Shown: piece by piece, positions 42,991 to 52,443 of the stretch
Layout of the letters: every line of letters begins with the position of its first letter
Position numbering within the stretch: position 1 is the first letter of the stretch
Assembly: GCA_017303795.1 (NCBI GenBank)
Contig: JAFLBR010000021.1
Span: forward strand, 1-64,000
DNA length: 64,000 bases
Origin: Cytophagales bacterium
GTDB lineage: Bacteria > Bacteroidota > Bacteroidia > Cytophagales > Cyclobacteriaceae
Direction of reading: 5' to 3'
Notes under the pieces: generated by a model
The model's input: the letters and a program-made list of their open reading frames with translations, nothing else
Databases searched by the model: none
Told to the model about the DNA's origin: nothing
Made by a program: the position numbers and the translations under genes

Positions 42991-43171
42991 AAGTAATTAA
43001 ATTTTGGGTGTGGAGATTTTTCAAGAGCAGGCCTAAGCCTTGTTTGCAACTACAGATGAGCGGTTACATGGTGTTTGAATTTGGATGTGTATTCGCCAAT
43101 GGCATGTAATGAAACCAACCAAACTCAATTATTTTGAGATTAATTTTTTGAAAAAGTACGGTTACTTTAGC

Positions 43172-43378
43172 TTAATCCAGATCCCGGATTTCGAAATCTT
43201 TTCCGGTGCCAAATTTAATAGTGTCTTTGAGCAGGTACCGCTCCAGTGTGTGCAGGTCTTTTACTTTGAAGTCGCCATTTACAAGAATGCGTTCAATTTC
43301 AAATTCGTAGGTCTCGCCAAAATTTTTGAGTCGGTATTTTTTACCTACGCGCAGTACGTCAAAAGAAAGACCTTTCAT
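43172..43378 (-). CDS. small conserved hypothetical protein
   Basis: 68 residues. MKGLSFDVLRVGKKYRLKNFGETYEFEIERIL and a final KFGTGKDFEIRDLD: a compact beta barrel-like pattern (possibly SH3-like). Its ATG overlaps the GroES-like stop (ATGA), so it is translated with that gene. Found in Bacteroidota genomes; no function known. Confidence 0.6.
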   Translation of the reverse strand: MKGLSFDVLRVGKKYRLKNFGETYEFEIERILVNGDFKVKDLHTLERYLLKDTIKFGTGKDFEIRDLD

Positions 43379-43755
43379 AATTCCTCTTCGCGTTCCAGCA
43401 TCAAAATAGAAACCTGCGGCACAATAAAATATTTCTGCCCTTCGTACATAACTTCAATTGCACCCTTCTGCAAGAATATAGCAAGGTCGCCTTCTTGCGC
43501 TTGCAGTGGCAAATACTTTACCTGGTCTTCTTTGCCTTTCCACATATCATCTTCATCGGCTGGCATAGGCAACGGATAGCCGGGGCCAACTTTAATTACA
43601 TAACCTTTCTGAATTTTTTCTTTCTCTTGTACACCCGGTGGCAGATATAAACCACTTTCAGTTTTATCAGATTCTTTGGCCGGGCGAATCAATACACGAT
43701 CGCCCACTACAATAAGCTTCTTCAGTTTGTTATCGGCTGTAATTTTTACTGACAT
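43375..43755 (-). CDS. GroES-like (Cpn10-fold) paralogue
   Basis: 126 residues, longer than the classical 95-100 residue GroES. The Cpn10 start LIVVGDRVLIRPAKESDKTESGLYLPPG is present, with GYVIKVGPGYPLPMPADEDD in the mobile-loop region and closing KYFIVPQVSILMLE. No groEL is next to it. It may be a diverged co-chaperonin or a Cpn10-fold protein with other use. Confidence 0.8.
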   Translation of the reverse strand: MSVKITADNKLKKLIVVGDRVLIRPAKESDKTESGLYLPPGVQEKEKIQKGYVIKVGPGYPLPMPADEDDMWKGKEDQVKYLPLQAQEGDLAIFLQKGAIEVMYEGQKYFIVPQVSILMLEREEEL

Positions 43756-43760
43756 GTTTT

Positions 43761-44135
43761 TTAATTCTTACGCGTTGCTTTAAAAGGAAAATTCATACCA
43801 CTGGTTGACATGTTTCCGGTAATCTCATTTACATTGAGTACTGCATCCAAAAGAATCAACGCTCCGGAGTAGTCAAACTCACCCGACATTTTCTGAGTTT
43901 CTTTGTTAAAAAGAAAATTATTGATTGGAAGATCGCTACCATCGCTAACCAACTTGGCCGTTAGTACTTTATCTACTTCAGTAATGATCATTATACCCCT
44001 AAAATCTCCTTGTGGAGTACCTGTAATGGAATAATCCCAATTGCCTGCGGGCGATGGTGCTTTGGTAGTGGTTTTAGTAGCTACACATGCTGTTATAGTG
44101 ATAGCAATAAAAAGAAGGCTGAAAATTTTTTTCAT
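43761..44135 (-). CDS. small lipoprotein of unknown function
   Basis: 124 residues. Lipobox ITITAC predicts lipid anchoring. Beta-rich mature part (NWDYSITGTPQGDFRGIMIITEV, NNFLFNKETQKMSGEFDYSG). No family recognised. Gap of 5 bp before the GroES-like gene on the same strand. Confidence 0.6.
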   Translation of the reverse strand: MKKIFSLLFIAITITACVATKTTTKAPSPAGNWDYSITGTPQGDFRGIMIITEVDKVLTAKLVSDGSDLPINNFLFNKETQKMSGEFDYSGALILLDAVLNVNEITGNMSTSGMNFPFKATRKN

Positions 44136-44146
44136 AATGTGGTAGT

Positions 44147-45520
44147 TTAATCAAACAGGTCTTGCTGACTTTTGTCTGGTTCGGTTGTAAAATAAAGTGG
44201 AAGCTTATTTATCTCTTTGGTTAATAGACTATCCTGCATGTCAATTCCTTTTTGCTGCGCTTCGCCTTGAATTTTCTCGGCATCAGCTTCCAGTTCTTTC
44301 ATGCTGATTTGTTTCTCGCGTTTTTCCTGTGGTGGATTTAACTTTTCTGATTTCTCAAACTCAGCAACCTTTTCTAAAAACTCTTTCGATAAATCCGCCT
44401 CGGTACGATATACCAATTCAAAAAACTGTTTGGCAAAAAATCCATCAATCTGAATTCTGCGTTTGCTCAGGTGTACAAACTTGCCAATTACGCGACAAAT
44501 GTTTTCGCGCTCTTCCGGACTCATCTGCTCGGCAAACTCATATTCTTCAATCCGCCTCAGCGTAAGCAACATCGGCTCTAACGAATCGCGCGAGATTACA
44601 TACACCGTGTAATCGCTTAAGCGATATTCAAAAGTTTCCAGATACTCTAACGTGTTGGTGGGCACCACCAGAAAAACTTCTTTGCGCACATTCTCTTCTT
44701 TCACGTATTTCATAGCGCCTTCCGCCTGCGCTTTTACATACGATGGAAAGTTGGAGAGATCGTCACCGGCCGGGCTTTTCGCATCGAAGATGATGTACTC
44801 ATCGTTAATTCTTACGGTGTTGTCTGGTTTTCCTTTAAAGGGAACTTTATCAACATACTCAATACCGTGGCGATGGCAGATAGCCCGCATACGATTCTTT
44901 ACATTCTCTTCGTGCTTTAACCACGTTTCTTTTAGTTTGCGGATTCGAAGTATCTCGGCTTGATTTTTTGTGAGTTGTTCTTGCTCGCGGTCGTCCTGAA
45001 TTTTGCGTTGAATCTCGCGCAACGAAGCCATAGCATTAGAATGTTCTTGCCTGCGAAACTCATCTTCTTTTTTCAGCTTGCTGTTTTCTTCTTTTAACTC
45101 CTGATTGTACTTGTCTTGCGTTTCCAGTTTTTGTTTCGAGCCATTTAGATCATTGGCAAGTTCCTGCCCGCGTTTCAGGTATTGATGGTTAAGGGTTTCA
45201 AGGGTTACATTTTTATCCTGAAGCTCTTTTAGTTTTTCAGTTTGATGATGTTGCGAAGTTTTGATTACTTCAAGTTCGGTACTTACCCGGTTAAATCCAT
45301 CCTGCACATTTTTTAAGGCAACTTTCTCTACCGATAATGTATTCTCCAATCGCGTGTTTTCTGCTTTTATAGCATTGGCAGTAGCGCTTAGTTTTTGCAA
45401 CTCGCCATTAGCTTCAACCAATTGCGATTTTATTTGTCCCCAGCCAAAAAGCCGGTTCCATAAACTGAGCGATTTAAGGGTATCAAAAAGTCTTCGGGTA
45501 TTGTCCAGAAAAAAATCCAT
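44147..45520 (-). CDS. coiled-coil protein with PD-(D/E)XK nuclease-like core, RmuC-like
   Basis: 457 residues. A long coiled coil spans about 25-215 (NGELQKLSATANAIKAENTRLENT...). Then NTVRINDEYIIFDAKSPAG (about 245-262) reads as the PD-(D/E)XK motif, the D-x-K placement seen in RmuC-type DNA recombination proteins (VDAKFP), followed by helices. RmuC proteins restrict inversion recombination. The match is partial. The N-terminus (FLDNTRRLFDTLKSLSLWNRLF) is amphipathic, not a clear anchor. Confidence 0.55.
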   Translation of the reverse strand: MDFFLDNTRRLFDTLKSLSLWNRLFGWGQIKSQLVEANGELQKLSATANAIKAENTRLENTLSVEKVALKNVQDGFNRVSTELEVIKTSQHHQTEKLKELQDKNVTLETLNHQYLKRGQELANDLNGSKQKLETQDKYNQELKEENSKLKKEDEFRRQEHSNAMASLREIQRKIQDDREQEQLTKNQAEILRIRKLKETWLKHEENVKNRMRAICHRHGIEYVDKVPFKGKPDNTVRINDEYIIFDAKSPAGDDLSNFPSYVKAQAEGAMKYVKEENVRKEVFLVVPTNTLEYLETFEYRLSDYTVYVISRDSLEPMLLTLRRIEEYEFAEQMSPEERENICRVIGKFVHLSKRRIQIDGFFAKQFFELVYRTEADLSKEFLEKVAEFEKSEKLNPPQEKREKQISMKELEADAEKIQGEAQQKGIDMQDSLLTKEINKLPLYFTTEPDKSQQDLFD

Positions 45521-45625
45521 GGCAGATTAAAAAGTGTTACCAAAGGTAGTGCATTCAAAGTAGCACACAAAACATAAACCTCGCGGCTATAAAATGTTTA
45601 ACTTTACCAGGCTAAAACCAATCTT

Positions 45626-46864
45626 ATGGTAACCACTATAACATCCAGCCAGGAGGCTATTGATCTGGAAGAAAAATATGGCGCACATAATTACCACCCG
45701 CTGCCGGTTGTACTTAACCGGGGCGAAAGTGTTTTTTTGTGGGATGTAGAAGGCAAACGCTATTACGATTTTCTTTCGGCCTACAGTGCCGTTAATCAGG
45801 GACATTGCCATCCGCAAATTATTAATGCATTAATTGAACAAGCAAAAGAACTTACGCTCACCTCTCGCGCTTTTTATAACGACAAATTGGGTGTGACCGA
45901 AAAATTTGTGTGCGAAACGTTTGGATACGATAAGGCCTTGTTTATGAACAGCGGAGCCGAGGCAAACGAAACAGCTATTAAACTGGCTCGCAAGTGGGGT
46001 TACACCAAAAAAGGAATTGAAGACAACAAAGCTGTTATTGTGGCTGCGAAAAAGAATTTTCATGGGCGCACCACCAGTATTATTTCTGCTTCCACCGATT
46101 CCTCGGCCCGTAAAAACTTTGGGCCGTTTATGCCGGGCTTTGAGATTATTGATTACGATGACGTAGCTGCCTTAAAGAAAGCATTGGCCAATCCAAATGT
46201 GTGCGGGTTATGGATTGAACCCATACAAGGCGAAGCCGGGGTATATGTTCCGCAAGCCGGTTATTTAAAAGCGGCTGCCGATTTATGTAAACAGCACAAC
46301 GTGTTGTTGATGATGGACGAAATTCAAACCGGAATTGCACGCACCGGTAAAATGTTGGCAAGCGATCATGAAGATGTTCATCCAGATATTTTAATTCTAG
46401 GTAAAGCACTTTCGGGTGGCGTGTTACCCGTTTCAGTTGTGTTAGCCGATGATGAGATTATGTTGGTAATAAAACCAGGCGAACATGGTTCTACCTTTGG
46501 CGGTAACCCTTTGGCTGCTGCGGTTGTAGTTGCAGCTTTGGAAGTTGTTAATAATGAAAATCTGATTGAGAACGCGGCACGTCTGGGCGAAGTATTTCGC
46601 GATCGCATGCGTATGTTAATTGAAAAATCTGATCTGATAAGTTCAGTTCGCGGCAAAGGGTTATTAAATGCAATTGTTATAAACGACACTTCGGAAAGTG
46701 AAACCGCCTGGAATCTTTGTTTAAAATTTGCAGAGAACGGATTGCTGGCCAAACCTACACATGGCAATATTATCAGGCTGGCACCACCACTTGTCATTAC
46801 CGAAGAACAAATTCACGAATGTTGCGATATTATTGAAAGCGTTGTGTTGGCCTACAAAAAGTAA
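45626..46864 (+). CDS. rocD: ornithine--oxo-acid transaminase
   Basis: 412 residues, normal length. PLP fold type I class [49 protein letters not shown], and the PLP Lys K260 in [20 protein letters not shown]. It converts ornithine to glutamate semialdehyde in arginine/ornithine breakdown. Its stop abuts that of the convergent META gene. Confidence 0.93.
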   Translation: MVTTITSSQEAIDLEEKYGAHNYHPLPVVLNRGESVFLWDVEGKRYYDFLSAYSAVNQGHCHPQIINALIEQAKELTLTSRAFYNDKLGVTEKFVCETFGYDKALFMNSGAEANETAIKLARKWGYTKKGIEDNKAVIVAAKKNFHGRTTSIISASTDSSARKNFGPFMPGFEIIDYDDVAALKKALANPNVCGLWIEPIQGEAGVYVPQAGYLKAAADLCKQHNVLLMMDEIQTGIARTGKMLASDHEDVHPDILILGKALSGGVLPVSVVLADDEIMLVIKPGEHGSTFGGNPLAAAVVVAALEVVNNENLIENAARLGEVFRDRMRMLIEKSDLISSVRGKGLLNAIVINDTSESETAWNLCLKFAENGLLAKPTHGNIIRLAPPLVITEEQIHECCDIIESVVLAYKK

Positions 46865-47608
46865 TCAATCCACTTTTTTGAATCTAAGCTTTTCTGTGCT
46901 TCCAGAAAGCAGGTAAAGTTTCAGGTTAACAATCTTGAAGAAAGATATTTCATTCATAGCTTGAACAAATTGAGTTTCGCCTTTGCCGAGACAAGCCATT
47001 TTGGTTGTAAGCAATGGCCCAAAGGCAATGTTGTTTCCGCTGGTTGTATAAGTTCCGTTAAGTCTGTTGCATCCGGTGGTACCCATTACTTTCCCGTCCA
47101 CTTTATGAAACTCCAGTTGCGGAATATCACGGTTGTAATCAGCATCTGAAATTTCAATATTGTCGATGGCTTCCAACACCCAGATGTCATTCAACAAAAC
47201 AGATTGATCCGTTCCTGAAGTCCCCATCCGCGAAAGCACGGCTGGTTGTTTTTCCAGATGGTTTTCAATTGCATCAATAATGACTAAACTCCCATTGGCA
47301 TTTACTTTTATTTTGTAAGCTAATCTGCCGGGGTTAAGAGTTAGCATAGAATCGCCATCGGCATGCCAATTACCATGCACTTCGTAATTTCCGTTGGGGT
47401 TGCCCAGAAAGGTAATGTGTTCAATAAATGAGGAGTCCGATTCAAGTTCAAGTTGATACTCAATGCTGATACAGCCATCGCAGGGTAAAGATGCTTCGTA
47501 ACTTCCAATAACCTGTTGAGTAAGCATGCCCACATCTGTTTTCTTTTCTTGCGGAGCTTTGCAGCTAAATGCGAACACGACAATAATTAAAAACAGAAAA
47601 GACCGCAT
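46865..47608 (-). CDS. NlpE/META-domain lipoprotein
   Basis: 247 residues. Lipobox VFAFSC. An NlpE-like N-terminal part with CDGCISIEYQLELESDSSFIEH (about 38-60), then a META/HslJ-type domain (LNDIWVLEAIDNIEI, MGTTGCNRLNGTYTT, FVQAMNEISFFKIVN). NlpE N-domains sense adhesion and copper; META domains are stress-linked. Coupled with the WG-repeat gene (gap 1 bp). Confidence 0.8.
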   Translation of the reverse strand: MRSFLFLIIVVFAFSCKAPQEKKTDVGMLTQQVIGSYEASLPCDGCISIEYQLELESDSSFIEHITFLGNPNGNYEVHGNWHADGDSMLTLNPGRLAYKIKVNANGSLVIIDAIENHLEKQPAVLSRMGTSGTDQSVLLNDIWVLEAIDNIEISDADYNRDIPQLEFHKVDGKVMGTTGCNRLNGTYTTSGNNIAFGPLLTTKMACLGKGETQFVQAMNEISFFKIVNLKLYLLSGSTEKLRFKKVD

Positions 47609-47609
47609 G

Positions 47610-48497
47610 CTAATTATTGTTTGATGAAAGCTTATCCAACTCTTCCATTGCCTGGCTTAGTGTAAGCGTACAGGGTACTACTTCCTTTCCGGCACGATCT
47701 AGTATGCCATACTTTTTCTTGCGACTCACCACGGCAAAGTTCTCTTCGAAGAAAATCTTTTCATCGTATGTTGGTGGCACAATTTCTTTTTTAAGCTCAG
47801 ATGAATAAATACCAAATTTCTTTTTGATGCCGATGTCGAATAATAGTGTGTCCGGATATTCGCGTACGCCTACTTCCTCGTAAAGAAAGGGAACCAGTGT
47901 GTTGCCTTGATTATCAAGTATTCCACTTTTTTTATTCTGAGTAGTTAGTATCACGCCAGACTTCAATAGCGTTTCAATGGCTGTAAACGGTTCTCTGCCA
48001 CTATTATCATACAAAAAATTGATGATTACTTTTCCTGATGCGTCAATAAGTCCGGCTTTGTTTTCTTTTATAGCCAGCAGCAACATAGTGTCAGTCCAAT
48101 AAAAATTTTCCTGAAAAACAAGTTTGTTATCATACAAACAATTAACACTTTCGATACCGGTGTTTTTATTTACAAGTCCGTGTTTTTTGTCCTTGACTAC
48201 CGGTATCAGGTTGTCATCGTATTCCGGGTAACCGGGCTTACCATAGGCAAATGGCAGCACAGTTTCACCTTTGCGATTGATTAGCCCCCATTTACCACCT
48301 TTCTTTACAAATGTAAAATTGTAGTCAAAAAAATCTTCACCGGCTTCAAACTGTGGTCGAATAACCCAAACATCTTCTCCGTTATCGTTCAGTGTAACGA
48401 ATCCATACATACCGCTTTTGGAGTCTTGCATCAATTCCTGAGCGAATATTAAATTCGTGGTAATAAGTAGCTTGAGTATTACCGTAAGTGATTTCAT
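47610..48497 (-). CDS. WG-repeat secreted protein
   Basis: 295 residues with a signal peptide (ending IFAQ). Six or more WG repeats: GMYGFVTLNDNGEDVWVI, GKWGLINRKGETVLPF, HGLVNKNTGIE, AGLIDASGKVIINF, SGILDNQGNTLVPF, YGILDRAGKEVVPC. These make a beta-propeller-like binding scaffold, common at the envelope. Same strand and near-zero gap with the META lipoprotein gene. Confidence 0.88.
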   Translation of the reverse strand: MKSLTVILKLLITTNLIFAQELMQDSKSGMYGFVTLNDNGEDVWVIRPQFEAGEDFFDYNFTFVKKGGKWGLINRKGETVLPFAYGKPGYPEYDDNLIPVVKDKKHGLVNKNTGIESVNCLYDNKLVFQENFYWTDTMLLLAIKENKAGLIDASGKVIINFLYDNSGREPFTAIETLLKSGVILTTQNKKSGILDNQGNTLVPFLYEEVGVREYPDTLLFDIGIKKKFGIYSSELKKEIVPPTYDEKIFFEENFAVVSRKKKYGILDRAGKEVVPCTLTLSQAMEELDKLSSNNN

Positions 48498-48507
48498 AGT
48501 AGAATGA

Positions 48508-49128
48508 TCAGGATTTAAAAATTCCTTTTTGAATAAGAGCTTCCCTTAATTGCTCAGGCGATTGAAAGTGAATACCGGGCATACCTACTTCTTGCCCACC
48601 ATTAATATTGCGCAAGTTATCATCAATAAATAATGCTTCCGCGGGATTGATGTTATAGCGATCAAAAAGAATCTGAAAAAATTCTGGAAACGGCTTGCGG
48701 GTTTTTTCATGGCCCGAAACCACAATGCCTTCAAACCAATGAAGGAACTCAAATTTCTCTAATGCCCACGGAAACGTTTCGGTTGACCAATTGGTGAGGG
48801 CGTAAAGTTTATACTTTTTCGAATCGCGAATTTCTCTCAGGATATCAACCGTGCCTTGTATTGGGCCATTCATGGTTTCTTGCCAGCGGCCATACCATGC
48901 GCGAATGGGAACTTCATGCTCTGGAAATTTTGCAAGCAGTTCTGCTGTTGCTTCTTCGAATGAACGGCCAGCATCTTGCTTCTCGTTCCAATCGTGTGTA
49001 CAGATGTTTTCCAAAAACCAGGTAACTTCTTCTTCGGTTTTAAAAATTTTACGATACAGGTAGCGCGGGTTCCAATCAATCAGTACTGCGCCAAGATCAA
49101 ATACAATTGTGTTTACAGTAGTTGGCAT
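48508..49128 (-). CDS. HAD-superfamily phosphatase (YihX-like)
   Basis: 206 residues. HAD motif I VFDLGAVLIDWNPRYLY, cap, motif II-like YALTNWSTETF, motif III Lys in HEKTRKPFPE, motif IV LFIDDNLRNINGG. Fits the IA-like YihX group, which dephosphorylates sugar phosphates. The TA toxin gene is 1 bp upstream on the same strand. Confidence 0.85.
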   Translation of the reverse strand: MPTTVNTIVFDLGAVLIDWNPRYLYRKIFKTEEEVTWFLENICTHDWNEKQDAGRSFEEATAELLAKFPEHEVPIRAWYGRWQETMNGPIQGTVDILREIRDSKKYKLYALTNWSTETFPWALEKFEFLHWFEGIVVSGHEKTRKPFPEFFQILFDRYNINPAEALFIDDNLRNINGGQEVGMPGIHFQSPEQLREALIQKGIFKS

Positions 49129-49129
49129 A

Positions 49130-49471
49130 TTAGTTTATAGCTTCGATGCGGTCAATAAATACATTCACCAATTTATAGTCTTTGTTAAGCCGGATTACTT
49201 CCGGCCAAACTTGAGTCATACGATTGAAAAAATCTTTCATTTTAAGATTGCCGAATCTTAAATGAATAACTTTTGGGGGTGGGGCTTGCAACAGCATTCG
49301 ATTTGAAAAATCACTGTCTTTAGAAATAATTGTTAAACTATGTTCTTGTGCATATTTCCATATTGCAGAATCCTTCCAGGTGTCATCAATATCAAACTGA
49401 TGAATGTAATCAGGATCATTCCATATTGAAAAGTAGTAGGGTAGATTTACGTCAACTAAAAATCTTGGCAT
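49130..49471 (-). CDS. DUF5615 PIN-like toxin
   Basis: 113 residues, normal for the family. PIN/Mut7-like start MPRFLVDVNLPYYFS with the acidic active-site Asp residues, then WKYAQEHSLTIISKDSDFSNRM, where D and D of the second acidic pair sit. Predicted Mg2+-dependent RNase. Follows the DUF433 antitoxin gene by one base; HAD gene after it also by one base. Confidence 0.85.
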   Translation of the reverse strand: MPRFLVDVNLPYYFSIWNDPDYIHQFDIDDTWKDSAIWKYAQEHSLTIISKDSDFSNRMLLQAPPPKVIHLRFGNLKMKDFFNRMTQVWPEVIRLNKDYKLVNVFIDRIEAIN

Positions 49472-49472
49472 A

Positions 49473-49703
49473 CTAAGCCAGTTCTTTGATGATGTAATTA
49501 TGGTTCATAAGATTGGAGGCGAACCGAAGACAAGCATCAATGTCAGCAGCTTCTAATGAAGGATATTGTTTTAGAATTTCTTCTCTACTCTCGCCAGCAC
49601 TTAAATACTCCAGAATAGTATTAACTGTTATTCGTTTACCGCGAATAACAGGCTTACCATTGCAAATGGACTCGTCAATAACTATTCTCTCTTCTAAAGT
49701 CAT
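49473..49703 (-). CDS. DUF433 antitoxin
   Basis: 76 residues, typical of DUF433: ERIVIDESICNGKPVIRGKRITVNTILEYLSAGESREEILKQYP with its winged-helix core. Represses its own operon and neutralises the toxin (49130-49471). Start at 49703 follows no overlapping gene; 21 bp separate it from the esterase stop. Confidence 0.88.
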   Translation of the reverse strand: MTLEERIVIDESICNGKPVIRGKRITVNTILEYLSAGESREEILKQYPSLEAADIDACLRFASNLMNHNYIIKELA

Positions 49704-49724
49704 AATTCTGAATGGTAAATGTAA

Positions 49725-50549
49725 CTAAACTTTTTGAGCAGAAGGGGAAAAAGCCCACTTCAAAAACTCCGGCAAGGCCCGGCCCCACGTGGGTAAATCA
49801 TGGGCCCCATCGGGCAATTCTAAATATTGAATATCATGAAAAGGCCGATATCCTTTTTTAGTAAGCTCAACAATCAGATCCAACGTATCATCAATCGAGT
49901 CAATCACGCCATTTTTATTCCGATCACTTTGTTCATCCAGCAGGCCGGTTTGAAACCAGAACTTTAGTCCCGCCTTGTACTTTCCTTTTCGGATTTGCTG
50001 ATGCATAATTCTATCGTACTGCTCAGAATAAAACCTGCTGGCCGAATCGCGCTTGCGCCACCAGAACGATCCGCTAAAAGCACCAACCTTGCCAAAGTAA
50101 TCGCTGTGCCAGGCAATATCCATTGCCGAAAGCCCGCCAAGTGAAAATCCGCCAATAGCCCGTTGAGTTGGAGTTTTTGTAATGGCGTAGCGATATTCCA
50201 GATACGGAATAAGTTCGGTCATCATAAAACGGGTGTATGCCTTTGCTTTACTACCCCGCTTCTTAAAATCTGATTTAGCAGCCACCCCATATTCCTGCAT
50301 CCGGTCGCCAGCATGCACCGCCACCACGATAACTTCACTTATTTCCTCCCGGTGAACGAGGTGCTCAACGGTCTTTTTTAAGCCAATAGCTTCGGCATCC
50401 TGACCATCATTTAAGATTAAAAGTGGGTAAGGGCCATTGGTTTGGGCATACTGTGGCGGAAGCAGAATCTCCACCATGGTGTCGCGCCCCAGCAGCTTGG
50501 AATGTATATCGGTAAGTTTTTCGGGGCGATAATGGGCAACCTGCGACAA
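49725..50549 (-). CDS. esterase (PF00756), divergent from the ligase operon
   Basis: 274 residues from a TTG at 50549 (no in-frame ATG before residue 25). Alpha/beta hydrolase of the enterochelin-esterase type: LLILNDGQDAEAIGL near residue 45, GGFSLGGLSAMDIAW with nucleophile Ser near 138, Asp acid candidate in the QTGLLDEQSDRN stretch and His in DGAHDLPTW. No signal peptide, so cytoplasmic. Head-to-head with the next gene, 90 bp apart, and probably linked to the operon from 50640. Confidence 0.8.
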   Translation of the reverse strand: MSQVAHYRPEKLTDIHSKLLGRDTMVEILLPPQYAQTNGPYPLLILNDGQDAEAIGLKKTVEHLVHREEISEVIVVAVHAGDRMQEYGVAAKSDFKKRGSKAKAYTRFMMTELIPYLEYRYAITKTPTQRAIGGFSLGGLSAMDIAWHSDYFGKVGAFSGSFWWRKRDSASRFYSEQYDRIMHQQIRKGKYKAGLKFWFQTGLLDEQSDRNKNGVIDSIDDTLDLIVELTKKGYRPFHDIQYLELPDGAHDLPTWGRALPEFLKWAFSPSAQKV

Positions 50550-50639
50550 GAATGAAATAATTAAATTCGATAGTTAATTTAAAAGGCATTTCCGATTTTG
50601 AACAGAAAATTACCGTTGCAAAAATAAGAACTTAAGCCT

Positions 50640-51350
50640 ATGCCGCACGAACATTATCACAAATGGTACTCGCCACGCCTCAGTCGCGATATTGAAGTGC
50701 TGAGTTTTGGCACGCGTGGCTATCCAGTAATCTTGTTCCCAACCTCTATGGGGCATTTTAACGAGAACAAAGACTTTAAATTAATCGATAGCGTAAATTG
50801 GTTTTTAGATGAAGGCCTGGTTAAAATCTATTGCGTAGATGGCATTGATGAAATGAGTTGGTACAATAAAAATATTCATCCAGCCGATCGGGTGCGTAAT
50901 CACATCTGGTACGATCTCATGCTGCTGGATGAACTGGTGCCATTGGCGCAACACGAAACCGGAGTAAGACGCGTGGCCACTGCTGGCTGTAGCTTTGGTG
51001 GCTACCATGCAACCAACTTTGCATTTAAACATCCCGAGGTGGTGAAGTACGTATTTAACATGGGCGCAGCTTTCGATATAAAAAGCCAGTTGGATGGTTA
51101 TTATGATGATAACGTCTACTTCAACAACCCGATGGATTTTATTCCGCACGCACACAATCCTTATTTTGCCGATATGTACGTGGTGCTAGGTACCGGCACA
51201 CACGATATGTGTTGGGATGCAAATGTGAAAATGGCCAATATTCTGCAAAACAAAGGAGTAAACTATTGGTTGGATGTGCGGCCTAATGCACCGCACGATT
51301 GGCCCGCGTGGCGCGAAATGTTTCCACATTATTTATCGCTTATAAAATAA
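50640..51350 (+). CDS. esterase-family protein, first gene of the ligase operon
   Basis: 236 residues. PF00756-like alpha/beta hydrolase: YPVILFPTSMGHFNENKDFKL near residue 30, nucleophile Ser in ATAGCSFGGYHATNFAF near 120, a candidate acid in YVVLGTGTHDMCWD and His in NAPHDWPAW. No signal peptide. The ATP-grasp gene starts 43 bp later. Could cleave an ester in the product or release an intermediate. Confidence 0.8.
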   Translation: MPHEHYHKWYSPRLSRDIEVLSFGTRGYPVILFPTSMGHFNENKDFKLIDSVNWFLDEGLVKIYCVDGIDEMSWYNKNIHPADRVRNHIWYDLMLLDELVPLAQHETGVRRVATAGCSFGGYHATNFAFKHPEVVKYVFNMGAAFDIKSQLDGYYDDNVYFNNPMDFIPHAHNPYFADMYVVLGTGTHDMCWDANVKMANILQNKGVNYWLDVRPNAPHDWPAWREMFPHYLSLIK

Positions 51351-51393
51351 CAGCTTAAAAAAGTTAAACTATTTATCTTAAACTCTTAAGTGT

Positions 51394-52416
51394 ATGAAAA
51401 AGATCGGAATACTACACGGCATGGAACGCTCCTTCCCCGAGGCGTTTGTAGAACGCATTAACAAAATGGGATTGAAAGATATTAAAGCCGAGCCGGTTCT
51501 GGTAGATATGGTGAGCCAGGCAGAGCCAACCGATTACGCGGTAATCATCGATCGTATTTCGCAGGATGTTCCGTTTTACCGGGCGTATTTAAAAAATGCA
51601 GCTATCTCGGGTACAGCGGTAATCAATAATCCGTTTTGGTGGAGTGCCGATGAAAAGTTTTTTAACAATGCTTTGGCTGTTAAGATTGGTGTGCCCGTTC
51701 CTAAAACCGTAATCCTTCCATCGCACGAGCGCCCAACTGATACGGGCGAAAATTCTTTCAGCAACCTGAAGTTTCCATTGAGTTGGGAAAAAATCTTTGA
51801 ACACATTGGCTGGCCTGCGTATATGAAACCACATGCCGGTGGAGGTTGGAAGAGTGTGTATAAGCTCAACAACATGGACGATTTCTTTAAAGCATATGCC
51901 GAAACCAACCAATTGGTAATGATGCTGCAGGAAGAAATTATTTTTGAAGACTACTTCCGGTGTTATTGCCTGGGCAGAAAGTATGTGCGCATTATGCAAT
52001 ACGAACCCCGCAATCCACATCACTTAAGGTACCAGAGCAACAATGGTCCCGCATCCGAAAAGATGTTGAAGAAAGTACATGATTACGTGCTTGACTTATG
52101 CAATGCATTAGGGTATGATTTTAATACAGTAGAGATGGCGGTGCGCAATGGCGTTCCGTATGCCATCGACTTCTGTAACCCAGCACCCGATGCCGAGGTT
52201 ACATCGGTAGGTCAGGAAAATTTTGATTGGGTAGTTGAACATGCAGCTAAAATGGCAGTAGAGCGGGCGCAAGTTCAAAAGCCGGGCAAAGACAATCTTA
52301 CCTGGGGAACATTTGTTACCAGTTCGGTTGCATCGTTTGAGGCTGGTGTAGTAAAGCCAAAAGCAGCCAAGGTTGCCGCGCCCAAAGAAACAAAACCAAA
52401 ATCATCGAAGAAGTAG
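51394..52416 (+). CDS. ATP-grasp ligase
   Basis: 340 residues. ATP-grasp features: YMKPHAGGGWKSVYK (phosphate loop, K145), MMLQEEIIFEDYFR, and metal-ligand pattern VEMAVRNGVPYAIDFCNPAPDAE with E247, D259 and N262. The N-terminal 100 residues form the pre-ATP-grasp domain. The Lys/Ala-rich C-terminal tail is unusual and may be a flexible linker. Expected to form an amide bond from a carboxylate via acyl-phosphate. Second gene of the operon. Confidence 0.82.
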   Translation: MKKIGILHGMERSFPEAFVERINKMGLKDIKAEPVLVDMVSQAEPTDYAVIIDRISQDVPFYRAYLKNAAISGTAVINNPFWWSADEKFFNNALAVKIGVPVPKTVILPSHERPTDTGENSFSNLKFPLSWEKIFEHIGWPAYMKPHAGGGWKSVYKLNNMDDFFKAYAETNQLVMMLQEEIIFEDYFRCYCLGRKYVRIMQYEPRNPHHLRYQSNNGPASEKMLKKVHDYVLDLCNALGYDFNTVEMAVRNGVPYAIDFCNPAPDAEVTSVGQENFDWVVEHAAKMAVERAQVQKPGKDNLTWGTFVTSSVASFEAGVVKPKAAKVAAPKETKPKSSKK

Positions 52417-52443
52417 TTATAAGATTTAACTGTTAGTTGGCTT

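Noticed and set aside
43085-43579. Long plus-strand open frame of 164 codons
   Set aside because: It is antisense to the GroES-like gene and its small partner, which have clear motifs and coupled starts.
46378-46797. 139-codon minus-strand open frame over rocD
   Set aside because: Antisense to the well-conserved catalytic part of rocD, and no motif of its own.
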